Source: CAJGDV01 sp036667875
Lineage (GTDB): Bacteria > Bacillota_I > Bacilli_A > RF39 > UBA660
Reading direction: 5' to 3'
DNA length: 64,000 bases
Assembly: GCA_036667875.1 (NCBI GenBank)
Contig: JAVWTD010000001.1
Span: 1 to 64,000 of the forward strand
The notes under the pieces were generated by a model. That model was not told where the DNA came from. It did not search any database and was given only the letters and a program-made list of their open reading frames with translations. Positions within the stretch are counted from its first letter, which is position 1. Each line of letters starts with the position of its first letter. The translations under genes and the position numbers were made by a program. Shown one piece after another: positions 32,036-40,697 of the stretch.

Positions 32036-32470
32036 GTGAAACAAGAAATAAAAAAATTATTTAACATTGCATTTTTGTATTGTATTTTGGCGATGATAGG
32101 AGGAGTTTTTTTTAGAGAATTTACGAGAATGAATAACTTTAACGGTGTAACAAGTTTAAGTTTAATACATACTCATTTTTTTGTACTAGGAACCTTTTTG
32201 TTTTTAGTCTTAATTTTTATAGAAAAAGAATTTAAAATTTCAAAGATTAAAAATTACAATGCGTCTATTTTAATTTATAACTTAGGTTTAATTATTACAT
32301 CAATAATGTTTTTTATAAGAGGAATTTGTGATGTTTCTTTTAAACTATCATCTATGTATGATAAGATTATTTCAGGATTTTCAGGAATAGGTCATATAAC
32401 TTTAGGAATAGGATTAGTAATGATTCTTTTAATAATTAAAAAAAGTATATATGATTTTGTTAATAAATAA
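32036..32470 (+). CDS. DUF2871-like four-helix membrane protein
   Basis: A 144-residue protein with four membrane helices. The opening FLYCILAMIGGVFFREFTR and the SLIHTHFFVLGTFLFLVLIF segment with its paired histidines, and a late GIGHITLGIGLVMIL, match DUF2871 proteins, which resemble haem-copper oxidase helices in their histidine placement. The start is a GTG with GAGAGG upstream. It is a single gene with its own promoter and terminator. No function is established. Confidence 0.75.
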   Translation: MKQEIKKLFNIAFLYCILAMIGGVFFREFTRMNNFNGVTSLSLIHTHFFVLGTFLFLVLIFIEKEFKISKIKNYNASILIYNLGLIITSIMFFIRGICDVSFKLSSMYDKIISGFSGIGHITLGIGLVMILLIIKKSIYDFVNK

Positions 32471-32503
32471 AAAAGAAACTCATAAAGTTTCTTTTATTTT
32501 TTA
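32470..32503 (+). terminator. Terminator of the DUF2871-like gene
   Basis: AAAAGAAACT-CATAA-AGTTTCTTTT followed by ATTTTTT, immediately after the stop codon. Confidence 0.8.
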
Positions 32504-32505
32504 AT

Positions 32506-32582
32506 GGGGCGACTAAAGGGAATCGAACCCTTGAGTAACGGAACCACAATCCGCCGTGTTAACCACTTCACCATAATCGCCA
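32506..32582 (-). tRNA. tRNA-His (anticodon GTG)
   Basis: The minus strand folds into a full cloverleaf: the extra G-1 opposite C73 typical of tRNA-His, acceptor GCGATTA/TAGTCGC, anticodon loop TTGTGGT, T-loop GGTTCGATTCC, and an encoded CCA end. Confidence 0.97.
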
Positions 32583-32649
32583 AATTCATATTTAGTTTAT
32601 CAAAAAAAATTAAAAAAAGCAATACTTTTCTTAAAAATAAACAAACTAT

Positions 32650-32734
32650 TGGTACCGGTAGTCGGACTTGAACCGACACGGGCAAAACCCACTTGATTTT
32701 GAGTCAAGCATGACTACCATTCCATCATACCGGC
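32650..32734 (-). tRNA. tRNA-Leu (anticodon CAA)
   Basis: An 85-base class II tRNA with acceptor GCCGGTA/TACCGGT, anticodon stem CTTGA/TCAAG around loop CTCAAAA, a long variable arm, T-loop GGTTCGAGTCC and encoded ACCA. It reads UUG codons. Confidence 0.97.
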
Positions 32735-32780
32735 ATACAAATATATTATAGCATATATTTATATAAATGAAACTTTTTTT

Positions 32781-33341
32781 TCAATTCTCTTTGTATTTGG
32801 TTTCATATAAATCGCTTTCGTTCGTATATTTTTCAATATTATCGGCTATTTTTGGCAAGTCTTCAATTGTTTTCATACCTAAATAATCAAGAAATTGATC
32901 TGTAACAGAATATAAAATTGGCTTCCCTGGCAAATTAGATCTACCGTCTTCTTTTATTAAATTCCTATATAGCAATTTTTTTATTTGATAAACACTATCT
33001 ACTCCTCTTATTTCATCTACAAAAGTTCTTGTAATAGGGGAATTATAAGCAATAATTGCTAATGTTTCTAGAGCTGATTGTGACAATTCGCCTTTTTTTT
33101 CTTTATTTATAAGTTTTTCAAAGAATTTACAATGTTCTTTTTTTGTAACTAGTTTATATTTATTTCCTAAAAATGCTAATCTAAAACCTCTTACTTCATT
33201 TTCATAAGTTTTCTCTAAAATTATTAGAACTTCTTCTAATTTTTTATCATCTATTTCCAGAATATCTTTTAAATCGTCAAATGTTATTCCTTCATCTCCT
33301 ACTACATAGAGTATTCCTTCAATTATTCCTATATACTCCAT
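32781..33341 (-). CDS. scpB: Segregation and condensation protein B
   Basis: Winged-helix subunit that joins ScpA and SMC in the bacterial condensin that compacts and separates chromosomes. The 186-residue protein has the ScpB landmarks: EGILYVVGDEGITFDDL at the start, ALETLAIIAYNSPITRTFVDEIRGVDS in the middle, and GRSNLPGKPILYSVTDQFLDYLGM at the end. AGGTGA lies in the scpA end; the two genes abut with no gap, giving coupled translation. Confidence 0.96.
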   Translation of the reverse strand: MEYIGIIEGILYVVGDEGITFDDLKDILEIDDKKLEEVLIILEKTYENEVRGFRLAFLGNKYKLVTKKEHCKFFEKLINKEKKGELSQSALETLAIIAYNSPITRTFVDEIRGVDSVYQIKKLLYRNLIKEDGRSNLPGKPILYSVTDQFLDYLGMKTIEDLPKIADNIEKYTNESDLYETKYKEN

Positions 33342-34064
33342 TTAATCACCTAAACTTTCTAAATAAATTTTACTAAAATTTATGTCTTGAATTATTGATA
33401 TTTCATTTAGTTTTGCTAAATTTAAAATTGATAAAAATGTAACTATAATATATTCTTTTGAATAAACATCAAAAAGACTTGTAAATTCAACCTTTTTCTT
33501 TTCCTTAAGAATAAATTTAATTTGATTACATCTTTCTTTTATAGAGTATTCTTTATTAGTTATTTTGGTTTCTAATGGTTTGTCAAGTTCTTTTCTTTCT
33601 ATCATTTTATTAAAAGCTGACATTAAATCATTAATGTTAAAGTTTTCAGTCAGATCTTTTGTTTTGTTATCATATATATTTAAATCTGTTGCTTTTTTTG
33701 TAAATATTTGATTTCTTTCTTTTTCAAGATTTTTTAATTTTTGTGTTACTTCTTTATATTTTTCATATTCTAAAAGTTTTTTTATCAAATTTTCTCTAGG
33801 ATCTTCTTCAAATTCATCTTCTTCTAAAATTTTCTTTTTAGGCAATAAAATATATGATTTTATTTCTATCAGTTCAGCAGCCATTACTAAATATTCTGAA
33901 GCAATATTTAAATTTAATTGCTCCATAAGCTTTAAATAATTCATGTATTGTTTTGTTACATCATTAATTGATACATCAAATATATCAACTTTAGATTCTT
34001 TGATTAGATGTAATAATAAATCTAAGGGTCCTTCAAAATCTTTTATTTCAATAACATAATTCAT
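33342..34064 (-). CDS. scpA: Segregation and condensation protein A
   Basis: Kleisin subunit of the SMC-ScpAB condensin. The family opening FEGPLDLLLHLIKESKVDIFDVSI is complete, followed by the helix YLVMAAELIEIKSYILLP, a charged middle, and a C-terminal winged helix (about 175-240) with VTFLSILNLAKLNEI. At 240 residues it has normal length. The ribosome site is weak (GGATG). It lies upstream of scpB in the conserved order. Confidence 0.96.
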   Translation of the reverse strand: MNYVIEIKDFEGPLDLLLHLIKESKVDIFDVSINDVTKQYMNYLKLMEQLNLNIASEYLVMAAELIEIKSYILLPKKKILEEDEFEEDPRENLIKKLLEYEKYKEVTQKLKNLEKERNQIFTKKATDLNIYDNKTKDLTENFNINDLMSAFNKMIERKELDKPLETKITNKEYSIKERCNQIKFILKEKKKVEFTSLFDVYSKEYIIVTFLSILNLAKLNEISIIQDINFSKIYLESLGD

Positions 34065-34138
34065 AATTCACATCCATGTCTATTAAACAATTATATCATA
34101 ATTTTATTATATATGATATAATATGCATGGTGATTTAA

Positions 34139-34441
34139 ATGAAAAATTTTACTATGAAAGACGAAAAATTTGTTTGCGAAAATTGTAATAGGGAAGTAAC
34201 AAAATTGAATTATACAGCTAGAGATCATTGTCCATTCTGTTTATTTTCTAAACATCTTGATATATTACCGGGTGATAGATTAAATAAATGTCAAGGTTTG
34301 TTAGAACCCATTGGAATAGAAAAATTTAAAAATACTTTTAAAATAATATATAAATGTCAAAAATGTGGAGAAACCCATAAAAATATTGTTGCAAATGATG
34401 ATAATGAAAATTTAATTATACAATTATCTATTGTAAAATAA
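34139..34441 (+). CDS. RNHCP-type zinc-ribbon protein
   Basis: A 100-residue protein with two probable zinc ribbons. The first, CENC then DHCPFCLFSKHLDILPGDR, is the RNHCP-domain signature with Asp replacing Asn (RDHCP in place of RNHCP); the second is CQKC with the upstream CQG. Function is unknown. GGTGATTTA precedes the ATG. Confidence 0.85.
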   Translation: MKNFTMKDEKFVCENCNREVTKLNYTARDHCPFCLFSKHLDILPGDRLNKCQGLLEPIGIEKFKNTFKIIYKCQKCGETHKNIVANDDNENLIIQLSIVK

Positions 34442-34464
34442 AAAAGAGTAAAAACTCTTTTTTT
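34440..34464. terminator. Bidirectional terminator
   Basis: AAAAAGAGT-AAAA-ACTCTTTTTTT lies between the RNHCP gene and the convergent tail-anchored protein gene. Confidence 0.8.
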
Positions 34465-34969
34465 AAAACCCTAAAATTCTTATAATTATTGGAAAAAAGG
34501 CAATTGCTAATAAAATTACAGCAATAAATACAACAATATATATAATGTTTTTTTTGAATTTTGCATCGTCTGCTTTTAATTCTCTTTTTATTACTCGTTC
34601 ATCAAGAACTTCTTCTACTTTAGCAATTTCTTCAACTTTTAGGTCTTCTGCGTTAGCTGTTCCAGTTACTTTAAATTTTTCTTCTTCATTAAAAACTTTT
34701 GCTTTAATTTCAGAATTAGAATCTACAGTTACAGTTTTTATCTCCATATCTTCCATTCTTGTAGGTGCATTGGCTGAAACTTTAATTTCAACTTTGTTTT
34801 CTACGTTAGGATTTAATACTCTTTGAGTATTAAATTCTGGATTTGGTTTTGTATTTATTGGAGGTATAGAATTTTCAATATTTGTTTGTTCACTATTTTG
34901 AACATTATTTAATGTATTATTATTTTCTAAATTATTTTGGTTTTTTATTTCATTATTTGATTCATTCAT
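34463..34969 (-). CDS. Tail-anchored Asn-rich protein of unknown function
   Basis: A 168-residue protein: a disordered, Asn- and Glu-rich part (1-60), a beta-type region with repeated acidic strands, a KRELKADDAKFKKN linker and one C-terminal membrane helix (about 143-165). I use the ATG four bases after the stop of the upstream gene; the longer frame would start at TTG inside that gene. It is probably translated by coupling. No family recognised. Confidence 0.55.
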   Translation of the reverse strand: MNESNNEIKNQNNLENNNTLNNVQNSEQTNIENSIPPINTKPNPEFNTQRVLNPNVENKVEIKVSANAPTRMEDMEIKTVTVDSNSEIKAKVFNEEEKFKVTGTANAEDLKVEEIAKVEEVLDERVIKRELKADDAKFKKNIIYIVVFIAVILLAIAFFPIIIRILGF

Positions 34970-34973
34970 ATTA

Positions 34974-35591
34974 TTACCATTCACACTCAAAACCTAAACT
35001 TGCATATTCCTCTGTTACTTGAACAGTATCTTGATTATAAACTCCAACAAGTTCTAAGGTTTCATCACTTTCTATTTTTATATTTTTAATTGATGCCTTA
35101 CTTAAATCAATTACTGAACTAATTTTTAATGCTGTTGAACTACTTTGTGAAGTTACTATACTGTACCCCTTCAATTTTAGGTTAGTTGTTTTCCTTTTCT
35201 TATATCTATTATTTTCTGAATAAATATAATTCATGTATTCATCAGAGGTTCCTGAAAAGTTTAGTTCTTCAACAATACTTTTTAGTTTATTATTAGAATG
35301 ATAAAGTTTAACAGTTATAAGTTTATCTCCTCCTGATTCAGATACAGTTTTGCTACATACTCCATAATCTTGTCCTATTGGTTTAACTACTTCATATTCT
35401 TCTTTTGGCTTGTCTACAGGTTTTTCTACTTCTTCAGTGTTTGGTTTTTGAAATAATTGTCCTGTTTTAATTTTGGATACAAATTGATAAACATCCTTCA
35501 TATTTATTATGAAAAAAAATAACAATCCGATTAAAACAGCATAAAGTATTCCTTCACTTTTCATTTTTACATTAAAACCCATTTTATTCAT
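34974..35591 (-). CDS. Membrane-anchored protein of unknown function
   Basis: A 205-residue protein with one N-terminal helix (about 14-32), a Pro/Glu/Lys-rich linker (48-68) and an extracytoplasmic domain of about 130 residues with two cysteines (about C79 and the near-terminal C203) that could form a disulfide. GGAGAG precedes the ATG. It is the first gene of a two-gene unit. Not recognised; lipobox absent. Confidence 0.6.
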   Translation of the reverse strand: MNKMGFNVKMKSEGILYAVLIGLLFFFIINMKDVYQFVSKIKTGQLFQKPNTEEVEKPVDKPKEEYEVVKPIGQDYGVCSKTVSESGGDKLITVKLYHSNNKLKSIVEELNFSGTSDEYMNYIYSENNRYKKRKTTNLKLKGYSIVTSQSSSTALKISSVIDLSKASIKNIKIESDETLELVGVYNQDTVQVTEEYASLGFECEW

Positions 35592-35712
35592 TTGACATCT
35601 CTCCTATCATACTAATTATATCAAATTATAATTAAAATATAAAGATATAACTATATTTCTTTAAATATAATTTTACGTCAATACATTTTTTTGCAATAAT
35701 CTTACTTTTACA

Positions 35713-36951
35713 TTAAATAATCGAACGTTTTAATTTAACTACTGTCTCTACATGATAAGTATTTGGGAACATATCAAAAGGAGTAATTTCTAAAACTTCA
35801 TATTTTTCCTTTAAAATATTTAAATCTCTTGCTAAAGTAATTGGATCACAAGAGACATATACAATTTTTTCTGGTTTTATTTGATAAATATCTTTTATGA
35901 TGCTTGTCGTTAATCCACTTCTCGGTGGATCTACAATAATAGCATGAAATTTTTGATTAATTTCTTTAATTACTTTTTCTGTATCACCACAGATGAAATC
36001 TATATTTGAAATATTATTTATTTTTTTGTTTGTCTTCGCATCTTCGATTGCTGATTTTGATATTTCAATTCCCAATACTTTTTTTGCTTTTTTACTTGCA
36101 AATATTCCTATTGTTCCTGTACCACAATATAAATCTAAAATGTTTTGTGTTCCATCTAAATCTAAATATTCTAAAACTTTATTATATAAATTTAATGTTT
36201 GCTCAGTATTAACTTGAAAAAAGGCTAGGGGACTAACGATAAATTCAAAAGTGTCTAATTTAGCCAAAATCTTACTTTCATCTTTTATATTGTAATGATT
36301 TTTTTCTATAAATGTGTTAAGTATTATATCGTTTTTATCAGAGTATTTTTGTATATCATCTATATTAGACGATTCATGTAAATATAAAGTTAAGGCAGTT
36401 TTAGAGGAATTAATATTTCTAATTGATATTTCATTAATATTTTTAAAATTATTAATTTGATTTAAATCCTTTATAATTTTATTAATTTTATTGTTTGCTA
36501 ATAAACATTCATTAATTAAAACTAATGAATTAGTTCTCCTTTTATAAAAGCCTAGACCATTTTGTACTTTAAGAGTTATTTTATTTCTATAATTAAATTG
36601 ATTTGGGCTTTCCACTATAGGTTCTACATTATCTATGTTAGCATATTTTTTCATTATATCTTTTATTTTTTCGTTTTTATAATTTAATTGATTATTGTAA
36701 TTAATATGTTGTAAGTCGCATCCTCCACATTCTTTATAATGAGGGCATTTACTTTCAATTCTATCTTTACTTATTTTAATCATTTTAACTAATGAAGCTT
36801 CATTATATTTCTTTTTTTGATTTATTATTTTTATATCTGCAATTTCTCCTGGTAGAGTATTTTCTACAAAAGTAATTTTACCATCTATAAAGCAAATACC
36901 TCTTGCTTGATGATCTAATTTTTCTATTTTAACTTCCAAAGTAAACACCAC
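35713..36951 (-). CDS. 23S rRNA (uracil-C5)-methyltransferase, RlmD/TrmA family
   Basis: SAM-dependent RNA methyltransferase with an N-terminal TRAM domain (1-55), an iron-sulphur cluster motif with CPHYKECGGCDLQH, a middle RNA-binding region, and a methylase domain with LDLYCGTGTIGIFA, DPPRSGL and YVSCDPITLARDL. It probably methylates U1939 and/or U747 of 23S rRNA as its Bacillus relatives do. The 412-residue frame begins with GTG GTG; the TTG four codons later has better spacing from AAAGTGG and may be the start. Confidence 0.92.
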   Translation of the reverse strand: MVFTLEVKIEKLDHQARGICFIDGKITFVENTLPGEIADIKIINQKKKYNEASLVKMIKISKDRIESKCPHYKECGGCDLQHINYNNQLNYKNEKIKDIMKKYANIDNVEPIVESPNQFNYRNKITLKVQNGLGFYKRRTNSLVLINECLLANNKINKIIKDLNQINNFKNINEISIRNINSSKTALTLYLHESSNIDDIQKYSDKNDIILNTFIEKNHYNIKDESKILAKLDTFEFIVSPLAFFQVNTEQTLNLYNKVLEYLDLDGTQNILDLYCGTGTIGIFASKKAKKVLGIEISKSAIEDAKTNKKINNISNIDFICGDTEKVIKEINQKFHAIIVDPPRSGLTTSIIKDIYQIKPEKIVYVSCDPITLARDLNILKEKYEVLEITPFDMFPNTYHVETVVKLKRSII

Positions 36952-37020
36952 TTTCTTTATATAATTATATCATGTATGTTTCTTTTTTTAAATAGGTCAT
37001 AATATTATAATTTTTATTTT

Positions 37021-37045
37021 AAAAAAAACATAGTTTCCTATGTTT
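37021..37045 (-). terminator. Terminator of the spoIIID-mreB unit
   Basis: AAACATAG-GAAA-CTATGTTT followed by five or more T on the minus strand, two bases beyond the mreB stop. Confidence 0.85.
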
Positions 37046-37046
37046 G

Positions 37047-38036
37047 CTAATTATCAATTAAGTTTAAATTTTCAAGCATTATTCCTGTACCTTCTGCTAC
37101 ACAAGTTAAGGGGTTACTTGCAACATAAACAGGAACTTTTAGTTCTTGCTCTAATAATCTATCTAGACCATCTATTAAAGCTCCTCCTCCAGTTAATACA
37201 ATTCCTTTATCAATTATATCTGCTGATAATTCTGGTGGAGTTATTTCTAATATATTTTTTACATTTCTTATAATTTCATCAACAGATTCAAACAGTGCTT
37301 CTTCGACCTCTTCTGATGAAATGACTATTGTTTTTGGTAAACCTGTAACAATGTCTCTTCCTCTTACATCCATTTTTTCATTTTTTTTATTTGAAAATAC
37401 TGTACCAATTGTTAGTTTTATTTTTTCAGATGTCGTTTCACCTATAAGAAGTTTGTATTTGTTTTTTATATATTTTGTTATTTCTAAATCAAATGTATTT
37501 CCAGCTATTTTTATACTTGCACTGTTTACAATGCCTCCTAGAGACAATACAGCTATATCTGTAGTTCCTCCACCTATATCAATAATCATGTTTCCACTTG
37601 GCTTAGATATATCTAATCCTGCTCCTATTGCTGCAACTTTAGGTTCTTCTTCAATAAAAACTTTTCTTGCTCCTGTTTTCTCAGTTGCTTCTCTAATTGC
37701 ATTTTTTTCAACTTGAGTAATATTAGAAGGACAGCAAATAAGTATTCTTGGCTTTGAGAATGGATTTTTTCCATTTATTTTTTTTATGAAACTATTTAGC
37801 ATTATTTCTGTTAATTCAAAATCTGCAATTACCCCATCTTTCATAGGTTTAATGGCTTCAAATTTTCCTGGAGTTTTCCCTAGCATTTCTTTTGCTTCTG
37901 TTCCAACTGCTAATGATTTTTTTGTTTCCAATTCAATAGCAACGACACTGGGCTCATTTAAAACAATTCCTTGACCTTTTATATAAATTAATACATTAGC
38001 CGTTCCTAAATCTATTCCTATGTCATGAAAAAACAT
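37047..38036 (-). CDS. mreB: MreB/Mbl-type bacterial actin
   Basis: Rod-shape actin that guides lateral wall synthesis. Nucleotide-binding motifs are complete: DIGIDLGTANVLIY, MIIDIGGGTTDIAVLSLGG and GIVLTGGGALIDG. The length (329) fits. In Bacillus the paralogue mbl follows spoIIID, as here, so this is positionally Mbl; I use the general symbol because paralogues cannot be told apart by eye. AAGGTGAT precedes the ATG, four bases after spoIIID. Confidence 0.95.
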   Translation of the reverse strand: MFFHDIGIDLGTANVLIYIKGQGIVLNEPSVVAIELETKKSLAVGTEAKEMLGKTPGKFEAIKPMKDGVIADFELTEIMLNSFIKKINGKNPFSKPRILICCPSNITQVEKNAIREATEKTGARKVFIEEEPKVAAIGAGLDISKPSGNMIIDIGGGTTDIAVLSLGGIVNSASIKIAGNTFDLEITKYIKNKYKLLIGETTSEKIKLTIGTVFSNKKNEKMDVRGRDIVTGLPKTIVISSEEVEEALFESVDEIIRNVKNILEITPPELSADIIDKGIVLTGGGALIDGLDRLLEQELKVPVYVASNPLTCVAEGTGIMLENLNLIDN

Positions 38037-38040
38037 TTTA

Positions 38041-38289
38041 TCACCTTGCTTTATATTTTAATTTGGTTGCTTCTCCACCTTTAATATGTCTTATTTTAAG
38101 ATGATAATCCATTATGCATTTTACTTTAGCATATTTCTTTTTATCTATTTTTTTTAATCTTTCTACTAAATCTTTGTGAACTGTACTTTTAGACACATTA
38201 AACTTTAAAGCGATTTCTCTTACTGTTTCGTTTGTTTTTATAATATAATTATATTCTTCTAAAATTCTTTTTAATATTAAAGAATCCAT
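38041..38289 (-). CDS. spoIIID: Stage III sporulation transcription factor SpoIIID
   Basis: An 82-residue mother-cell regulator of sporulation. The HTH region TVREIALKFNVSKSTVHKDLVERLKKI and the C-terminal basic block IKGGEATKLKYK are nearly diagnostic. It binds DNA as a monomer and modulates SigE-dependent genes. AGAGGTG precedes the ATG. Gene order spoIID-spoIIQ-spoIIID-mbl agrees with Bacillus, strong support for an active or recently active sporulation programme. Confidence 0.97.
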   Translation of the reverse strand: MDSLILKRILEEYNYIIKTNETVREIALKFNVSKSTVHKDLVERLKKIDKKKYAKVKCIMDYHLKIRHIKGGEATKLKYKAR

Positions 38290-38327
38290 ATAACACCTCT
38301 ACTAAAGTATATAGATTCTTTTTCTTA

Positions 38328-38966
38328 TTATTCCTTTATATTATTTATGTTTTTATCAAAATAGAATTCAGGATCAACTATTTTGTCATCAACAATTAAT
38401 TCAAATAACAAATGTGATTTTAAATCTTTATTAAGATTAGATTCTCCACTTGAAGCAATTTTTTGACCTTGTTTAACAACATCGTTTTGTTTTACTAAAA
38501 CGTCTTTTACGCTTTGATAAATACTAATTATTTTATTTTGATGTTCTATTTCGATTACTGTTCCAACTAAATCATCTTCTTTTACACTTATAACTTTACC
38601 ATCTAAAATAGACACTATATCAAAATTATCTACTCCTCCATATGCGATTGAACAGTTTTGCATATATGTTGATTCATAAAAAATAATTGAATTTTCTTGA
38701 TTCAGCTCTTCATCTTTATAGTCATAAAAATCTTTTAAAACTTTAACATCTTTACTTAGAAATGGTTTATTAATTTTTATTTCATTATTAGAAACCATTA
38801 CTTCATCATCAAAAACTGTTTTATTTACATAATTTAAATCTTTTGGTTTTGATTTTTCTGTTTCGGACAAATTATTATTTGTATAAAAAATCAATGAAAC
38901 AAAGGCTGTAAAAATTAGTAAAACTGTTGCTATTTTTGCTGATTTTCTTACTCTATATTTTTTCAT
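38328..38966 (-). CDS. spoIIQ: SpoIIQ-like M23/LytM-domain protein
   Basis: A 212-residue membrane-anchored protein (helix about 10-30) with a LytM-type domain (about 95-205). In Bacillus SpoIIQ forms, with SpoIIIAH, the channel across the engulfment septum. The zinc ligands are degenerate: the first block reads IAYGGVDNFDI (no His) and the last reads SHLLFEL (His, but second His lost), so it should not be an active peptidase, as in B. subtilis. Start chosen at the ATG after AGAGGTG, inside the ORF. The SpoIIQ name rests largely on its place between spoIID and spoIIID. Confidence 0.85.
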   Translation of the reverse strand: MKKYRVRKSAKIATVLLIFTAFVSLIFYTNNNLSETEKSKPKDLNYVNKTVFDDEVMVSNNEIKINKPFLSKDVKVLKDFYDYKDEELNQENSIIFYESTYMQNCSIAYGGVDNFDIVSILDGKVISVKEDDLVGTVIEIEHQNKIISIYQSVKDVLVKQNDVVKQGQKIASSGESNLNKDLKSHLLFELIVDDKIVDPEFYFDKNINNIKE

Positions 38967-38998
38967 CTTTTCACCTCTACTTATATTTTGTAAAGTTT

Positions 38999-39910
38999 TT
39001 ATTTTTTTATACAAGATATTTTGGTGTTTTGATAATAATATTTTAAGATCTCATCATATTTATAATTTTTAAGTGCCATAGCTTGGGCACCGTACTGACT
39101 CATACCAACACCGTGACCATATCCTTTTGATACTATTTTTATAATATCATTTTCTGAATTTATCTTAAAATAAGTCGAACGTAAATTTAAAATTTCCATT
39201 ACTTTAGATGCTTGAAATTCTACATTATTAATAATAATTTTTTTGTTTCTTCCTGTAGAGGTAGTTTCAATATAATTGACATTTAGAATAGAAGAAGAGG
39301 GGAGAGAAAGTTTTTTAAAAAATTCAGATTTGCTAAAAAAAATGTTTTCAGTAAAAACTGGTGATATATCATCCCATTTTGAATCAACACTTTTTAGATA
39401 TGGTTTTTCTGTTCCAAATATTTCTTCAGAATTTTCAGTTTTTCCAGTACTCGTAGAAAAAAAGAAAGTATATGCTATTTCTCCTTTATATTCTAAATAT
39501 TGTCCTTCTGTTTTTTGTACAGCTTCCTTAATCTTATTAATATTGTTGATATAGTCATTTTTCCAAGTTTTTTTTAAATATTCATAATCTAAATATACTT
39601 GATTCATTACTGTATCAACTAAATCATAATCTTTTCCTTTGTTTTCATTTATTTTAATTAAAGCGTAACTTCTTGCAGCAACTGCTTGAGCTTTAAGGGC
39701 TTCAATATCAAAAGATACGGGCATTTCACCAGCTAGAACACCTACTATGTAATCTTCAAAATAAACTTTATCAATTTTATCAGCTCTTTTTATTCTTACT
39801 TTAAAAGAATCAATATGACTAAATGATATTTCTTCTTTTTTAAAAAAAATATTTACAACTATAAATGGTATAAGAATTATTAGCATTGAAAAAAGCAGTA
39901 CTTTTTTCAT
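38999..39910 (-). CDS. spoIID: Stage II sporulation protein D (septal peptidoglycan lytic transglycosylase)
   Basis: Cuts glycan strands during septal thinning and engulfment, with SpoIIM and SpoIIP. A 303-residue protein with one N-terminal helix, the catalytic glutamate E62 in VLAGEMP, ALKAQAVAARSYAL, FFFSTSTGKTENSEE and a C-terminal KGYGHGVGMSQYGAQAMA motif, all typical. AAAGGAGG precedes the ATG. It is followed after 32 bases by spoIIQ. Confidence 0.96.
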   Translation of the reverse strand: MKKVLLFSMLIILIPFIVVNIFFKKEEISFSHIDSFKVRIKRADKIDKVYFEDYIVGVLAGEMPVSFDIEALKAQAVAARSYALIKINENKGKDYDLVDTVMNQVYLDYEYLKKTWKNDYINNINKIKEAVQKTEGQYLEYKGEIAYTFFFSTSTGKTENSEEIFGTEKPYLKSVDSKWDDISPVFTENIFFSKSEFFKKLSLPSSSILNVNYIETTSTGRNKKIIINNVEFQASKVMEILNLRSTYFKINSENDIIKIVSKGYGHGVGMSQYGAQAMALKNYKYDEILKYYYQNTKISCIKK

Positions 39911-39935
39911 ATAAACCTCCTTTATATTACTTGTA

Positions 39936-40145
39936 CTACTTTATAAAACTTGAATTTAAAAAGAAATCGAACAAAAAGTTTGTTGAAAGGTAGGATAGAG
40001 ACATTGTTAATAATAAAAACAATATCTTAGCCTGGTTTATTTTGTATGGTTGTATAATTTTTTTATAATCTAAAGCATTTAATGCGTATAATGACAAAGG
40101 TACCGTCAATATATAAAGTATTGCTTTAATTGTCAAAAGAATCAA
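39936..40145 (-). CDS. YwzB-like DUF1146 membrane protein
   Basis: A 69-residue protein with two membrane helices (about 3-22 and 41-62) and a YNALDYKKIIQ-type linker, resembling DUF1146/YwzB proteins that lie beside spoIID in Bacilli. The start is uncertain: the frame begins at a TTG inside the rpiB end (20-base overlap) with no obvious ribosome site, suggesting coupling; a TTG three codons later is the alternative. Confidence 0.65.
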   Translation of the reverse strand: MILLTIKAILYILTVPLSLYALNALDYKKIIQPYKINQAKILFLLLTMSLSYLSTNFLFDFFLNSSFIK

Positions 40146-40563
40146 CCATTTCGTTACGTCTTATGTGTCTCTCTTCGTTAGAAAATTTTGTTTTTACAAA
40201 CATATCTAAGATATCTCTTGATCTGTAAACACCCATTTCTGTTGAAAAAGCGGCCATATTTGCGTTATTATGGAATCTTGTGTAATATGCGTCTCTTAAG
40301 GTATCTAATTTTGCACATCTTATTCCTTTTACTTTATTAGCGGCTATAGACATTCCTACACCTGTTCCACATAATAATATTCCGAAATCTACTTCTTTAT
40401 TACAAACCTTTTCTGCACATTTAAAAGCTAATTCTGGATAGTCAACAGGTTCTTGAGAATCAACTCCTAAATCTATAACATCATATCCTTTATGCTCTAA
40501 ATAGTTTTTAAAATCATACTTCATTTTAACCCCATGATGGTCATTTGCTATTGCAATAGTCAT
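40126..40563 (-). CDS. rpiB: Ribose-5-phosphate isomerase B
   Basis: Interconverts ribulose 5-phosphate and ribose 5-phosphate in the pentose phosphate pathway. The 145-residue RpiB/LacAB fold shows IAIANDHHGVKMK at the start, VDYPELA, the active-site cysteine in LLCGTGVGMSIAANK and ARFHN-like RFHNNANMAAFSTEMG. AAAGGATG precedes the ATG. It overlaps the YwzB-like gene by 20 bases. Confidence 0.95.
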   Translation of the reverse strand: MTIAIANDHHGVKMKYDFKNYLEHKGYDVIDLGVDSQEPVDYPELAFKCAEKVCNKEVDFGILLCGTGVGMSIAANKVKGIRCAKLDTLRDAYYTRFHNNANMAAFSTEMGVYRSRDILDMFVKTKFSNEERHIRRNEMVDSFDN

Positions 40564-40665
40564 GTTATCATCCTTTCTAAGATAATTAAATTATATCATA
40601 ACTTTTCATAGATGTAAATTAATATTGTATGTTGAAAGTGTAAAGTTTCATTTTTTTAGAAATAT

Positions 40666-40693
40666 AAAAGGAAAAGAGCACAATAGTGCTCTT
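40666..40693 (-). terminator. Terminator of the FIST-aldehyde dehydrogenase operon
   Basis: AAGAGCAC-TATT-GTGCTCTT followed by TTCCTTTTAT on the minus strand. The stem is GC-richer than most in the window. Confidence 0.8.
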
Positions 40694-40697
40694 CATT

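Noticed and set aside
32494..32685. A 63-codon frame across the tRNA region
   Set aside because: It overlaps both tRNA genes and is explained by them.
37040..37974. Leucine-rich and Ile/Phe-rich plus-strand frames over mreB
   Set aside because: They are antisense shadows of the mreB codons without start signals.
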